Of a stretch of 64,000 bases of DNA, positions 1-9,746 are shown piece by piece. Position numbers and translations under genes: made by a program. The stretch is from UBA8389 sp035719105 (lineage in GTDB: Bacteria; Bacteroidota; Bacteroidia; Bacteroidales; UBA1402), in assembly GCA_035719105.1 (NCBI GenBank), contig DASTGN010000003.1, positions 186,001-250,000 of the forward strand. Direction: 5' to 3'. How positions within the stretch are numbered: position 1 is the stretch's first letter; each line of letters starts with the position of its first letter. Under the pieces are notes generated by a model. That model did not search any database, was not told the origin of the DNA, and saw only the letters and a program-made list of their open reading frames with translations.

Positions 1-440
1 GCTACTTTGGGAGAATTGGGATTCCTCAATGCTTCGAGGCCGTCTGCAGGAGTAAATGCTTTGACCAAGGTGGCCAGCTCGGTGGATGAATCCTGCAGGA
101 AACAATCTTTGAGTGCCTGAATTTGAGAAGCTTGTATAAATGGTTCGTCACCCTGAATGTTGATAATCACGTCAAAATCTCCCTGGATGATTTGAACCGC
201 TTCCAAGCAACGATCGGTGCCACTTCGGTGCTGATCGGAAGTCATGACGACTTTGCCGCCGAAACCTCGAACCGCCGATGCGATGCGCTCGTCATCTGTT
301 GCCACATAGACATCGTCCAAACACGTCTTAACTTGTTCATACACGCGCTGTATCATCGATTTACCACCAATATCCGCCAAAGGTTTCCCTGGAAAACGAG
401 TGGATGCATAGCGGGCAGGTATGATTCCTAAAAATTTCAT
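1..440 (-). CDS. kdsB: 3-deoxy-manno-octulosonate cytidylyltransferase (CMP-Kdo synthetase), 3' end cut by window
   Basis: This enzyme activates Kdo with CTP for transfer to lipid A in the LPS inner core, acting in the cytoplasm. Reading leftward from the ATG at 440-438, the protein opens with MKFLGIIPARYASTRFPGKP, the N-terminal nucleotide-binding signature of KdsB. It continues with VATDDERI, a SGTDRC stretch and INIQGDEPFI, all typical of the family. About 146 of an expected ~250 residues lie inside the window; the rest is off the left edge. The rightward ORF of 102 codons on the other strand is only its shadow. A TAnnTTTG-type element lies 25 bp upstream. Confidence 0.95.
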   Translation of the reverse strand, partial: MKFLGIIPARYASTRFPGKPLADIGGKSMIQRVYEQVKTCLDDVYVATDDERIASAVRGFGGKVVMTSDQHRSGTDRCLEAVQIIQGDFDVIINIQGDEPFIQASQIQALKDCFLQDSSTELATLVKAFTPADGLEALRNPNSPKV

Positions 441-464
441 GGACTGGATTTATTAATGTGCACT

Positions 465-472
465 CAAAACTA
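465..472 (-). promoter_or_regulatory. -7 element of kdsB promoter
   Basis: Read leftward this is TAGTTTTG, a match to the Bacteroidetes -7 consensus TAnnTTTG, placed 25 bp before the kdsB start. No clear -33 TTTG partner is seen. Confidence 0.45.
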
Positions 473-536
473 CCAAAAAAAATCGGCTATGCGAAAAGAA
501 AAATAGGTTTTTTATTTGGGTTTAAGTAGCTTTGTA

Positions 537-566
537 TTGCAGTATACATTTCTATGATTAACTTTG
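537..566 (+). promoter_or_regulatory. Bacteroidetes-type promoter for the helicase gene
   Basis: A TTG at 537-539 is followed after 19 bp by TAACTTTG at 559-566, matching the -33/-7 pattern of Bacteroidetes sigma-ABfr promoters. It predicts a transcript starting about 20 bp before the ATG at 597. A second -7-like match, TAGCTTTG, lies at 527-534. Confidence 0.5.
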
Positions 567-596
567 TATTCATATTAATGTAATATTAAATATAAA

Positions 597-2774
597 ATGA
601 TGGTTTCCGAAAATGACTTCTCCGAAACAGGACAACTACGGTTGGCACACGATTTCATCCAATATACAGGAACGAATCTGTTTCTGACCGGTAAAGCAGG
701 TACAGGGAAAACCACCTTTTTAAAACGCCTGAGGGAACGATCACCTAAACGGATGGTCGTGACAGCACCAACCGGTGTAGCTGCCATCAATGCCGGTGGA
801 GTAACCATCCACTCTTTTTTCCAGTTGCCTTTCGGGCCACAAATCATGACCAAGCAGTCTGCCGAATCTGGTAACCATCGCACGGTGGACATGAACAAAT
901 TCAGCCGCGAAAAAATAAATATCATCCGAAGCCTGGATTTGTTGGTCATTGACGAAATCAGCATGGTCAGAGCCGACTTGCTGGATGCCATTGACAGGGT
1001 TCTGAGACGTTACAAACACCGCTACAAACCCTTTGGTGGGGTTCAATTGCTGATGATTGGGGATTTGCAGCAATTGGCGCCTGTCGTCAAAGAGGACGAT
1101 TGGACATTGCTAAAAGACCATTATGAAACGCCTTTTTTCTTCAGCAGTCAAGCCTTGGTGAAAACCCAGTTCGTTACGATTGAACTGCAACACATCTTTC
1201 GCCAAAGCGACCAACGTTTTATTGATTTGTTGAATCAAATTCGTGAGAACAAATTGGACAAAGCAGGCCTCGAATTGTTGAACAGCCGATGCATGCCCGA
1301 TCTCGAACCCGGTTCGGACGATGGTTACATTACGCTGACCACCCACAATCTACAGGCCAACAAGATCAACGATCTGAAAATGGCTGAAATCCATGCTCCA
1401 TCTTTTGAGTTCAAAGCTGAAGTGACCGGTAACTTTCCAGAGTACTCCTACCCCACTGAATCCAGATTATTGTTGAAGACTGGAGCCCAAGTCATGTTCG
1501 CACGCAACGATGTCAGTCGAGAGAAACGGTTCTACAACGGTAAAATCGGCACCATCACCAATATAGAGGACGAGCAGATCACGGTTACTTGCGCTGGAGG
1601 CGAGGAAATCCTCACTGAAGCAGTGGAATGGCACAATTACACGTATACCATCGATCCGGAAACGGAAGAAATTCGTGAAAATCTCATTGGAACATTCAAA
1701 CAAATACCACTAAAGCTCGCCTGGGCCATCACCATCCATAAAAGTCAAGGATTGACGTTTGACAAGGCCATCATCGATGCCAATGCTGCTTTTGCTCATG
1801 GGCAGGTATACGTGGCGCTCAGCCGTTGTAGAAACCTGGAAGGCATGGTTTTACGAACTCCCATCGATGCTCGCCGATTGAAAACCGACAACCACATCCA
1901 ATCGTTTCTTCAAACGGTTGAATCCAAACCACCCAACGAACAAGACCTTCAGGAGGCACGTCGTGCTTTCGAACGGGAACTTTTGCACGAGTTGTTCGAT
2001 TTCACCGCCATAAGACAGCGTCTGGATTATTGTACCAAATTGGTTCGGGATAATGCTGAGATTTTGCAAGGAAATCCCCATCGCGTGTGTAGAGACACAA
2101 CCGACAGGCTTCGTGAGGATGTCATGGATGTATCCAGAAGTTTCAGTTTGCAGATTGATAGGCTTTTAGTTAAAAATCCGGACACATCCTCCAATATGGA
2201 ATTGCAAGGGCGGCTGACGAAAGGTTGTATCTATTTTTCGGAAAAAGTGCAGGCCGTTTCCTCCACCTTTTTCGACCATTTTACATTGGAATGCGACAAC
2301 AAGGCAGTTCGTAAAAGCATATTGGATGTTGCTGAAAAAATAGACGACGAACTGCGGTTCAAATTGACTTGTCTAAATGCGATTCGGGATGGCTTTGAAG
2401 TGGCAGCCTTCTTAGACATCAAGGCAAGAGCAGGTATTGATAAATCGATGGCGGCTCCGAAAACAAGCAAGAAGCCATCCAAAACAATTCAAAACCTTGA
2501 GGAAGCAGTCTCCACAGAAATTCTGCACCCAGATCTATTCCAATTGATGAAACAATGGCGAAATCAAAAAGCAGCCGAACAACAACGACCTGTCTACCTG
2601 ATTTTGCCTCATAAGTCGATGACAGAAATTGTCAACACTTTGCCTCAGACCATGCAAGAACTTCGCAATATAAAAGGTTTGGGCGACAAAAAAGTACAAC
2701 AATTCGGCGTGCCAATTTTATCTATCATAGCCGATTATTGTGAAGCCAACGGTCTACGAAAATCGCTTTATTAA
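597..2774 (+). CDS. PIF1/RecD-like superfamily 1B helicase with C-terminal HRDC domain
   Basis: The 725-residue protein is a probable 5'-3' DNA helicase. Walker A is GKAGTGKTTFLKR near residue 33, followed by VTAPTGVAAINAGG (motif Ia-like) and the Walker B motif VIDEISMV near residue 117. A late helicase motif reads AITIHKSQGLTFDKA, followed by QVYVALSRCR, both as in PIF1/RecD2. The last ~75 residues (from about HPDLFQLMKQWR to the end) fit an HRDC nucleic-acid-binding domain with the LRNIKGLGDKK helix-hairpin. This helicase-plus-HRDC layout is common in Bacteroidetes; the exact cellular role is not established. Two consecutive ATGs (597, 600) could serve as start. The gene stands alone between divergent kdsB and the convergent TlpA-like gene. 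Confidence 0.9.
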   Translation: MMVSENDFSETGQLRLAHDFIQYTGTNLFLTGKAGTGKTTFLKRLRERSPKRMVVTAPTGVAAINAGGVTIHSFFQLPFGPQIMTKQSAESGNHRTVDMNKFSREKINIIRSLDLLVIDEISMVRADLLDAIDRVLRRYKHRYKPFGGVQLLMIGDLQQLAPVVKEDDWTLLKDHYETPFFFSSQALVKTQFVTIELQHIFRQSDQRFIDLLNQIRENKLDKAGLELLNSRCMPDLEPGSDDGYITLTTHNLQANKINDLKMAEIHAPSFEFKAEVTGNFPEYSYPTESRLLLKTGAQVMFARNDVSREKRFYNGKIGTITNIEDEQITVTCAGGEEILTEAVEWHNYTYTIDPETEEIRENLIGTFKQIPLKLAWAITIHKSQGLTFDKAIIDANAAFAHGQVYVALSRCRNLEGMVLRTPIDARRLKTDNHIQSFLQTVESKPPNEQDLQEARRAFERELLHELFDFTAIRQRLDYCTKLVRDNAEILQGNPHRVCRDTTDRLREDVMDVSRSFSLQIDRLLVKNPDTSSNMELQGRLTKGCIYFSEKVQAVSSTFFDHFTLECDNKAVRKSILDVAEKIDDELRFKLTCLNAIRDGFEVAAFLDIKARAGIDKSMAAPKTSKKPSKTIQNLEEAVSTEILHPDLFQLMKQWRNQKAAEQQRPVYLILPHKSMTEIVNTLPQTMQELRNIKGLGDKKVQQFGVPILSIIADYCEANGLRKSLY

Positions 2775-2787
2775 AGCAAACAGAGCC

Positions 2788-3948
2788 TTATTTCAGCAAT
2801 TCATCCAACTTTTGGTAAAATTCCGGGCTTTCTCCAATGATGCGGGCAACGATGTGCAATTCAGGATCCAAAATGAATTTGGTCGGATAACCGGAAACCC
2901 CATAAAGCACTGGTACATCGGCAGTTGTTAGATTAATCACATGCACCCAATTCATTTCATTCTTGGCAACGGTCGATTTCCAAACCTCTTCTTTGTCTCG
3001 AACGTCCACGCCGATAAATTCAACTTTATCTTTGTATTTGGCATAGTATTCCTTCATTTGAGGAACTCCCCGCATACACCAGATGCACCAAGCGCCCCAG
3101 AAATCGAGAACCAAGTATTTTCCTTTATAATCCGAGAGTTTCACTTTATTTCCAGCCAATGATTTCAATTCGAAATCGGGAGCAATACTTCCGACGCTGA
3201 CCCTTTTTTGAGCTTCTTCCACGGCCTTGAATGTTTTAGCCTGTTGCTCTTGCATATTCAAACCTTTGGACAACATGCCATTACGAACAGATGGGTCAAG
3301 CTTGCCCACATAAAGGAGGAAAGTATCCATGGGCATTGAATTCAGGTAATAAGCTGATAAATCTTGTTTAGGATTAGCTTTAATATATTCCAAATCAGCT
3401 TGTTGCGATTTGATGCGTTCGGCTTGAAGCGCTTCATCCAATTGATCCACTATTTTTTCATCCCCACCGCTGTAAGCCATGGAATCAATTTGTAACTCCC
3501 TGCGGACAAGGTCGGCCTTGACTTTCAGGCTGTTTGCTCTGCGAATACTGAATGTTTCATTAAACGCGTCTCCTTTGGCTGTATAGTTCAGCACCTTGTT
3601 ATCGAGTACCCCGCTCAATATGACCGTTCCACCAGGTTTGATGATCAATTTGATCATTCTGGTTTCAGGCAAATATAAACGGCCGTTGAAACGTTTCAGA
3701 TAACTGTGATTCGAATAGAGCGTGAATTCCGTTGCTTCGGTCACATTTTTAGAATAGCTGAAGCGATCTTTGACGGCAAATATCGTATCCGTCAACTTTA
3801 CGGTTGGTTTGGACAATACGACTTGACGTACGAAAACTGTATCGTTTGCAAAACCTTTAATGGTTCCGGAAATGCATGGAAGTTCTCCTTTAGCAGATAT
3901 TCCAACACTTAAACCAATAGTACAGATAAGTAATAATATCTTTTTCAT
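2788..3948 (-). CDS. TlpA-family thiol-disulfide oxidoreductase with DUF4369-type N-terminus
   Basis: This 386-residue exported protein starts with a signal peptide (MKKILLLICTIGLSVGISAK). Residues ~25-150 resemble the DUF4369 beta-rich domain that often precedes AhpC/TSA-thioredoxin domains in Bacteroidetes. The C-terminal ~135 residues are a thioredoxin fold with active site WCIWC (Cys288, Cys291) preceded by GKYLVLDFWGAW. Such proteins act on periplasmic disulfides, but the partner is not known here. The ATG overlaps the stop of the threonine aldolase gene by 4 bp (ATGA), so the two are probably translationally coupled. Confidence 0.88.
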   Translation of the reverse strand: MKKILLLICTIGLSVGISAKGELPCISGTIKGFANDTVFVRQVVLSKPTVKLTDTIFAVKDRFSYSKNVTEATEFTLYSNHSYLKRFNGRLYLPETRMIKLIIKPGGTVILSGVLDNKVLNYTAKGDAFNETFSIRRANSLKVKADLVRRELQIDSMAYSGGDEKIVDQLDEALQAERIKSQQADLEYIKANPKQDLSAYYLNSMPMDTFLLYVGKLDPSVRNGMLSKGLNMQEQQAKTFKAVEEAQKRVSVGSIAPDFELKSLAGNKVKLSDYKGKYLVLDFWGAWCIWCMRGVPQMKEYYAKYKDKVEFIGVDVRDKEEVWKSTVAKNEMNWVHVINLTTADVPVLYGVSGYPTKFILDPELHIVARIIGESPEFYQKLDELLK

Positions 3949-4979
3949 AATGAGTAATTTATAAATGCTTTTTCTAAATCAGACAAAAAAGATTGAACAT
4001 CTTCATTGGTTGTATCGAAAGAACAAACCAATCGAATTTCGTTGTTCGGTTCGTTCCAAAAATAAAAGAACCATTTCTTAAGAAGTTCGTCAATAACGGG
4101 TCTTGGCAAGGTTAAGAACAATGCATTCGTTTCCGGTTTTTGGGTGAAACGGACTTCGGGATAATTACTTAGTTTATGATACAGCAACATGGCCATTTCA
4201 TTGGCATGACTTGCGTTGGTCAACCAAAAATCATTTTTAAGATAGGTAGTGAATTGTACAGACAGGTAGCGCATTTTTGAAGCTAACTGAGCAGATTGCT
4301 TACGGATGAACAAAGCGTTCTTGATGAGTTCAGGATTCAAAATGACCACGCTTTCTCCCATCATCAAGCCATTTTTGGTTCCGCCAAAGCTTAGAATGTC
4401 AATTCCGCAATCCGTGGTCAATGCTCTAAGTGAACAATTCAAGGCAGCTGCTGCATTGGCAATCCGAGCACCATCCATATGCACATATAGTCCGTATTGA
4501 TGGGCCAATGCGGTGATATCGCGAATTTCTGCCGGTGTATAAACGGTACCTAATTCGGTACATTGCGAAATATAAACCACACCAGGTTGAGAATGATGTT
4601 GATCTCCAAAACCATGCAACCTTTCTTTGATCATCGCTGGAGTCAGCTTTCCATCAGGAGTTGGAATTGAAAAAATGGGGCAACCTGTACTTTTGACAGG
4701 AGCACCACATTCATCCACTAAAATATGTGCCGTATCGGAACAGATAATGGAGTTGAACGGTTTGGTGGTGAGCTGCAAGGAGGCAATATTGGCACCAGTG
4801 CCGTTCAAAACAATGAAAGATTCGCTCAAGGGTCCAAACGTATCTTTAAATAGTCGAAGCGCTTCTTGTGTCCATGGATCGTCTCCATAACCAACAGCGT
4901 GACCGTCATTGGCTTGTTGCAATGCTTCAAGTACGATGGGATGAACCCCGGAATTGTTATCTGATGCGAAACTTCTCAT
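3945..4979 (-). CDS. ltaE: low-specificity L-threonine aldolase
   Basis: This PLP enzyme splits L-threonine or allo-threonine into glycine and acetaldehyde in the cytoplasm. The 344-residue protein begins MRSFASDNNSGVHP, the usual Bacteroidetes start. It carries YVHMDGARIANAAA, with the Asp that binds the PLP ring nitrogen, and the Schiff-base lysine in SFGGTKNG (Lys202). Length and motif order fit the beta-eliminating lyase family. It lies 44 bp after the ABC-F gene on the same strand and overlaps the TlpA-like gene by 4 bp. The functional link between these neighbours is unclear; they may simply share a long transcript. Confidence 0.92.
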   Translation of the reverse strand: MRSFASDNNSGVHPIVLEALQQANDGHAVGYGDDPWTQEALRLFKDTFGPLSESFIVLNGTGANIASLQLTTKPFNSIICSDTAHILVDECGAPVKSTGCPIFSIPTPDGKLTPAMIKERLHGFGDQHHSQPGVVYISQCTELGTVYTPAEIRDITALAHQYGLYVHMDGARIANAAAALNCSLRALTTDCGIDILSFGGTKNGLMMGESVVILNPELIKNALFIRKQSAQLASKMRYLSVQFTTYLKNDFWLTNASHANEMAMLLYHKLSNYPEVRFTQKPETNALFLTLPRPVIDELLKKWFFYFWNEPNNEIRLVCSFDTTNEDVQSFLSDLEKAFINYSL

Positions 4980-5023
4980 AGTAAAATATATATGGTCGAC
5001 AAAATAAATTAAAATTTGGGAAA

Positions 5024-6922
5024 CTAACCAGCCAATTCGCTCAATTCCATCCAGCGAAGCGTCTTTTCTTCAATTTGCCTGTCCAGATCGGAGAATTGCA
5101 TGGAAAGTTTCTCGATTTCAGGTCCGGTATGTGCACCCGAGCTCAAGGCTTTCTCTAGGGCAGCCTTTTCCACTTCAAGTGTTTCGATCTCTTGTTCAAG
5201 CGCCTCAAATTCTTTTTGTTCCTTATAGGATAGCTTTCGGGGGCGTTCCTTCACTGCAACAGCTTGTACAACAGGCTTGCTTGTTTTCTTCCTGTTCTTA
5301 TCTTCGAGATCCAATTGCTCCTGCCACTGACGATATTGAGTATAGTTGCCCGGATAATCTTTAACCTTTCCCTGACCTTCGAAAACCAATAGATGGTCAA
5401 CGATTTTGTCCATGAAATAACGGTCGTGAGAAACCACCAACACACAGCCCTTGAAGTTTTGCAAGTAATCCTCCAAAATATTCATCGTCATGATATCCAG
5501 GTCGTTGGTTGGTTCATCCAATACCAAGAAATTCGGATTTTGCATCAAAACGGTACACAGGTGTAACCTACGTTTCTCACCACCAGAAAGCTTGAAAACA
5601 AAATTATGTTGCGTTTCTGGTGTAAAAAGAAAATGTTGCAAAAATTGAGAGGCAGACAATTTTTTCCCATCCCCCAGGCTGATTTCTTCTGCAATTTCAC
5701 GAACCACATCGATAACTTTCATCTGTTCGTTGAATTTCAAACCATCCTGGCTGTAATAGGCAAAGCGGACGGTTTCGCCAATGTCGAAAGCACCGCTGTC
5801 AGGCTGCTCCTGCCCCATCAACATTCTTAAGAAAGTGGTTTTGCCGGTACCGTTCTTTCCGACAATTCCAACCTTTTCGTATCGTGCGAAATTGTAATAG
5901 AAATCTTTCAGCAGAACGGTCTCTCCAAAGGCTTTGGAAATGTACTTGGCTTCAAAAATCTTGGAACCCAGATACGAAGCTTTGACATTCAGACTGACCG
6001 CATCGTCCACCCGTCGGACACTGACCTTTTCTTCCAAATCGTAAAAAGCATCCTGTCTCGCTTTGGCTTTGGTTGCACGAGCTTGCGGCATCCGTCGCAT
6101 CCAATCCAATTCCTTTCTAAACAGGTTGTTGGCACGATCCAGTTCGGCATTGAAGACTTCGATGCGTTCCTGATGTTTCTCTAAATAATAGGTGTAATTG
6201 CCTGAATAACTGAAGATTTGACCGTGATCAATTTCTAAGATCAAATTGCAGACTCGGTCCAGAAAGTACCGATCGTGCGTTACCATCAACAAACTGATGC
6301 CCGATTTAATTAAATAATTCTCAAGCCATTCAATCATTTCCAAATCCAAATGATTGGTTGGTTCGTCCAAAATGAGCAAATCGGGTTCGGTGATCAGAGC
6401 GTTGGCCAATGCGACCCTTTTAAGCTGTCCACCAGACAATTGTGAGATGGGTTGTTCAAAGTCCTTGATTTTGAGCTGCGAAAGAATTTGTTTCACCCTT
6501 ACCTCATAATCCCATGCCTTGTGATAATCCATCAAGTGCAAGTGATCTTCCAATTTTTCACCTTCGGGATGTGGATGATGATGTTCTTCTCGGATGATAA
6601 AAGCCTCGTAATCAGCTATTGTTCGAATAATGATGTTGTCCGACTGAAAACAAGCCTCCAAAACGGTCAAATCCCCTTGGAAACTTGGTTCTTGTTGCAA
6701 ATAACTAACCCGGAGGTCGCGTCTGAACACGACGGAACCACCTTCGTAATCTTCCAACCCGGCCAAAATGTTCAACAACGTGGTCTTACCGGTTCCGTTT
6801 TTGGCAATCAAGGCCACACGTTGACCTTCGGAAATACCAAAGGATAAATTTTTATAAAGCAACAGGTCTCCAAACGATTTGGTAAGTCCTTCAACCTGCA
6901 GAAATGCGATGGGATTGGCCAT
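5024..6922 (-). CDS. ABC-F family ATPase, Uup-like
   Basis: The 632-residue soluble protein has two ABC ATPase domains and no membrane segments. Walker A motifs are GKNGTGKTT in both halves, the signatures are LSGGQLKR and LSGGEKRR, and both Walker B motifs end LDEPTNHLD/LDEPTNDLD. The last ~80 residues form a charged coiled coil, as in Uup, which binds DNA or ribosomes. ABC-F proteins act in translation or replication-fork processing rather than transport. The ATG at 6922-6920 overlaps the uvrA stop as TAATG, which decides the start over an upstream in-frame ATG at 6973 that would run into uvrA. Confidence 0.92.
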   Translation of the reverse strand: MANPIAFLQVEGLTKSFGDLLLYKNLSFGISEGQRVALIAKNGTGKTTLLNILAGLEDYEGGSVVFRRDLRVSYLQQEPSFQGDLTVLEACFQSDNIIIRTIADYEAFIIREEHHHPHPEGEKLEDHLHLMDYHKAWDYEVRVKQILSQLKIKDFEQPISQLSGGQLKRVALANALITEPDLLILDEPTNHLDLEMIEWLENYLIKSGISLLMVTHDRYFLDRVCNLILEIDHGQIFSYSGNYTYYLEKHQERIEVFNAELDRANNLFRKELDWMRRMPQARATKAKARQDAFYDLEEKVSVRRVDDAVSLNVKASYLGSKIFEAKYISKAFGETVLLKDFYYNFARYEKVGIVGKNGTGKTTFLRMLMGQEQPDSGAFDIGETVRFAYYSQDGLKFNEQMKVIDVVREIAEEISLGDGKKLSASQFLQHFLFTPETQHNFVFKLSGGEKRRLHLCTVLMQNPNFLVLDEPTNDLDIMTMNILEDYLQNFKGCVLVVSHDRYFMDKIVDHLLVFEGQGKVKDYPGNYTQYRQWQEQLDLEDKNRKKTSKPVVQAVAVKERPRKLSYKEQKEFEALEQEIETLEVEKAALEKALSSGAHTGPEIEKLSMQFSDLDRQIEEKTLRWMELSELAG

Positions 6923-9744
6923 TATGCGTCTAATTCGGGTTTTAAAAAGTTTCCGGTAAAGCTTTGCTTGCATTTTACCAGGTCCTCTGGCGTTCCGGTA
7001 AATAGGATTTTGCCGCCGCCACGACCACCTTCTGGTCCAATATCGATGATGTGATCGGCCATTTTGATGACGTCCAGATTGTGCTCGATGACAATAATGG
7101 TGTTCCCCTTATCCACCAACCGATTCAAAACACTCATCAGCACACGAATATCATCGAAATGCAACCCTGTGGTGGGTTCATCCAAAACATACAAGGTTTT
7201 ACCCGTGTCTCGTTTTGCAAGCTCCTTAGCCAGCTTAACACGTTGGTTTTCACCGCCCGAAAGCGTAGTCGAAGGTTGTCCCAATCGGATATAACCCAGA
7301 CCCACATCCTGCAGCGTTTTGATTTTTTGCAAGATTTGTGGCTGATTCTCAAAGAATTCGACGGCAACATGAATGGTCATATCCAACACATCTGCAATGG
7401 ATTTACCCTTGAATCGAACTTCCAACGTTTCCCTGTTGAACCGTTTCCCCTGGCAATCTTCGCAAGGAACCAACACTTCGGGCAGGAATTTCATTTCAAT
7501 GGTTTTGTACCCGTTGCCACGGCAGGTTTCGCACCGACCACCCGTGACATTGAACGAAAACCGCCCGGGTTTGTACCCCCGAATCTTGGCTTCGGGCATG
7601 TTTACAAATAAGTTTCTGATGTCGGAATAGACGCCTGTGTAGGTGGCTGGATTAGACCGTGGACTGCGTCCCAATGGGGATTGATCAACGCTTACAATCT
7701 TGTCGATCAGCTCGATGCCTGAAACCGACTCGTAAGGCAACGGTTCTTCCAAAGAATGATAATAGTGCTGACTCAGAATGGGTTGCAAAGTGTCATTGAT
7801 TAACGTGGACTTTCCGCTACCGGAAACTCCGGTGATCAAAATCAATTTTCCTAAGGGAAATTCGACATCCACATTTTTCAAATTATTGCCTGTGCAGCCT
7901 TTCAAAACAATTTTGTGACCGTTTCCAGCTCGTCGGACGGCAGGAACTTCAATTTTTTGATGTCCATTCAAATATCTGGAAGTCAACGTATCAGCCTGCA
8001 TCATTTCTTCTGGCGTACCCGAAAATACCACTTCACCCCCATGTCTTCCGGCTCTTGGGCCCAAATCCACGATGTAATCGGAGGCCAGCATCATATCTTT
8101 GTCATGTTCCACAACGATCACGGAATTTCCGCTGTCGCGCAGGGTTTTCAGGGAGCTGATCAGACGGTTGTTGTCGCGTTGATGCAAGCCAATACTGGGT
8201 TCATCAAGAATGTACATCACGTTTACCAATTGAGAACCAATTTGGGTAGCCAACCGGATCCGTTGATTCTCGCCACCCGAAAGCGAAGCGGATGCGCGAT
8301 TGAGTGATAAATAATCCAACCCGACGTTGAGCAAGAAAACCAGTCTGGATCGGATTTCTTTTAGAATTTCGACCGCGATGAGTTGCTGTTTTTCGGATAG
8401 ATGCTCCTCTATATGTTCAAGGAAATCAGCAAGTTCCGAAATGTCCATTTTAGACAATTCCGCTATATTCTTGTCGTGCAGCTTGAAATGTAAAGCTTCC
8501 TTGTTCAAGCGTTGTCCACCACATTCGGGGCAAGATCCTGTACGAATGAACTGTTGGGCCCATTTTTGTGCTTCGGTGGACGATTCCTCATCCTGTTGCA
8601 TGGTGATGAATTTGATAACGCCATCAAAATCAACGTAATAATTTGAATTTCCGAGGGAGCGGTTGTGTATGTGCAAGCTTTCTTCCGTGCCATTCAAAAT
8701 TTCGTCGATGGCTTCTTCTGGAATATCTTTGATGGGTGTTTTCAATGTAAAGCCCCATTTGCTGCCTATGGCTTCTATTTGCCAGAACAACAAGGAGTCC
8801 CTGTATTTGCCGAGCGGAATGATGCCACCGTTGTGAATGTTTTGTTCCCTGTCTGGAATGATCAAATCGATATCCACCAAATTGACGGTTCCGATTCCCT
8901 TGCATCGAGGGCACATGCCTTGTGGCGAGTTGAATGAAAAATTGTTCGGTGCCGGTTCATTGTACGAAATGCCGCTGGTCGGGCACATCAATCGTTTGCT
9001 GAAATGGCGAAGATTGGAACCGTCTTTATTTAAAACCATCACGATCCCATCTCCCTGCCTCATGGCTATTTGAAGACTTTGTTTGATGCGTTTGAGTTCC
9101 TTTTCGGCAATTTGAAGCTTGTCGATGACCACTTCCACATCGTGGTTTTTGTAACGGTCCAATTTCATGCCGTGCGTGATTTCGCGCAATTCACCGTCTA
9201 CTCGCACATTGAGGTAACCCTTTCTGCGTAAGGTCTCAAAGAGTTCTTTGTAATGGCCCTTTCTGGTGCGAACGACGGGGGCAAGAAGAAAAATCCTCTG
9301 CCCTTCGTAATCGTTTAAAATCAGATCCAGGATTTTATCTTCAGTGTATTTGACCATTTTCTCTCCGGTCACATACGAATACGCCTCTCCCGCCCTGGCA
9401 TAAAGCAAACGCAAGTAATCATAGATTTCGGTACTGGTACCGACCGTCGATCGTGGATTTTTATTGGTCGTTTTCTGCTCGATGGAAATGACGGGACTAA
9501 GACCAGTAATCTTGTCTACATCTGGTCGTTCCAGCCCACCCAGGAAATTTCGGGCGTAGGACGAAAACGTCTCAATGTACCGTCGTTGCCCTTCGGCATA
9601 GATGGTGTCAAAAGCCAGGGAGGACTTGCCGCTACCGCTTAAACCGGTAATGACAACCAAAGAATCCCTTGGAATTTGAACATCAATATTTTTTAGGTTG
9701 TGTACACGGGCACCATACACACTAACCAATTCTTGTTCTTGCAT
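6922..9744 (-). CDS. uvrA: excinuclease ABC subunit A
   Basis: UvrA is the damage-recognition ATPase of nucleotide excision repair and works with UvrB, whose gene lies at 17958. The 940-residue product has Walker A GLSGSGKSSLAFDTIYAEG near the N-terminus and a second GVSGSGKSTLIN in the C-terminal half. Signature motifs SLSGGENQRIRLA and TLSGGENQRVKLA and the zinc-binding CETCRGNG/CEDCQGKRFN cluster are present. The start at 9744 (MQEQELVSVYGARVHNLKN) is 2 bp after the stop of the lytic transglycosylase gene; a start at 9768 would overlap that gene. The stop is shared with the next ATG (TAATG). Confidence 0.97.
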   Translation of the reverse strand: MQEQELVSVYGARVHNLKNIDVQIPRDSLVVITGLSGSGKSSLAFDTIYAEGQRRYIETFSSYARNFLGGLERPDVDKITGLSPVISIEQKTTNKNPRSTVGTSTEIYDYLRLLYARAGEAYSYVTGEKMVKYTEDKILDLILNDYEGQRIFLLAPVVRTRKGHYKELFETLRRKGYLNVRVDGELREITHGMKLDRYKNHDVEVVIDKLQIAEKELKRIKQSLQIAMRQGDGIVMVLNKDGSNLRHFSKRLMCPTSGISYNEPAPNNFSFNSPQGMCPRCKGIGTVNLVDIDLIIPDREQNIHNGGIIPLGKYRDSLLFWQIEAIGSKWGFTLKTPIKDIPEEAIDEILNGTEESLHIHNRSLGNSNYYVDFDGVIKFITMQQDEESSTEAQKWAQQFIRTGSCPECGGQRLNKEALHFKLHDKNIAELSKMDISELADFLEHIEEHLSEKQQLIAVEILKEIRSRLVFLLNVGLDYLSLNRASASLSGGENQRIRLATQIGSQLVNVMYILDEPSIGLHQRDNNRLISSLKTLRDSGNSVIVVEHDKDMMLASDYIVDLGPRAGRHGGEVVFSGTPEEMMQADTLTSRYLNGHQKIEVPAVRRAGNGHKIVLKGCTGNNLKNVDVEFPLGKLILITGVSGSGKSTLINDTLQPILSQHYYHSLEEPLPYESVSGIELIDKIVSVDQSPLGRSPRSNPATYTGVYSDIRNLFVNMPEAKIRGYKPGRFSFNVTGGRCETCRGNGYKTIEMKFLPEVLVPCEDCQGKRFNRETLEVRFKGKSIADVLDMTIHVAVEFFENQPQILQKIKTLQDVGLGYIRLGQPSTTLSGGENQRVKLAKELAKRDTGKTLYVLDEPTTGLHFDDIRVLMSVLNRLVDKGNTIIVIEHNLDVIKMADHIIDIGPEGGRGGGKILFTGTPEDLVKCKQSFTGNFLKPELDA

Positions 9745-9746
9745 AT

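Noticed and set aside
123..431. 102-codon rightward ORF at the left end
   Set aside because: It is antisense to kdsB, whose reading frame has clear family motifs.
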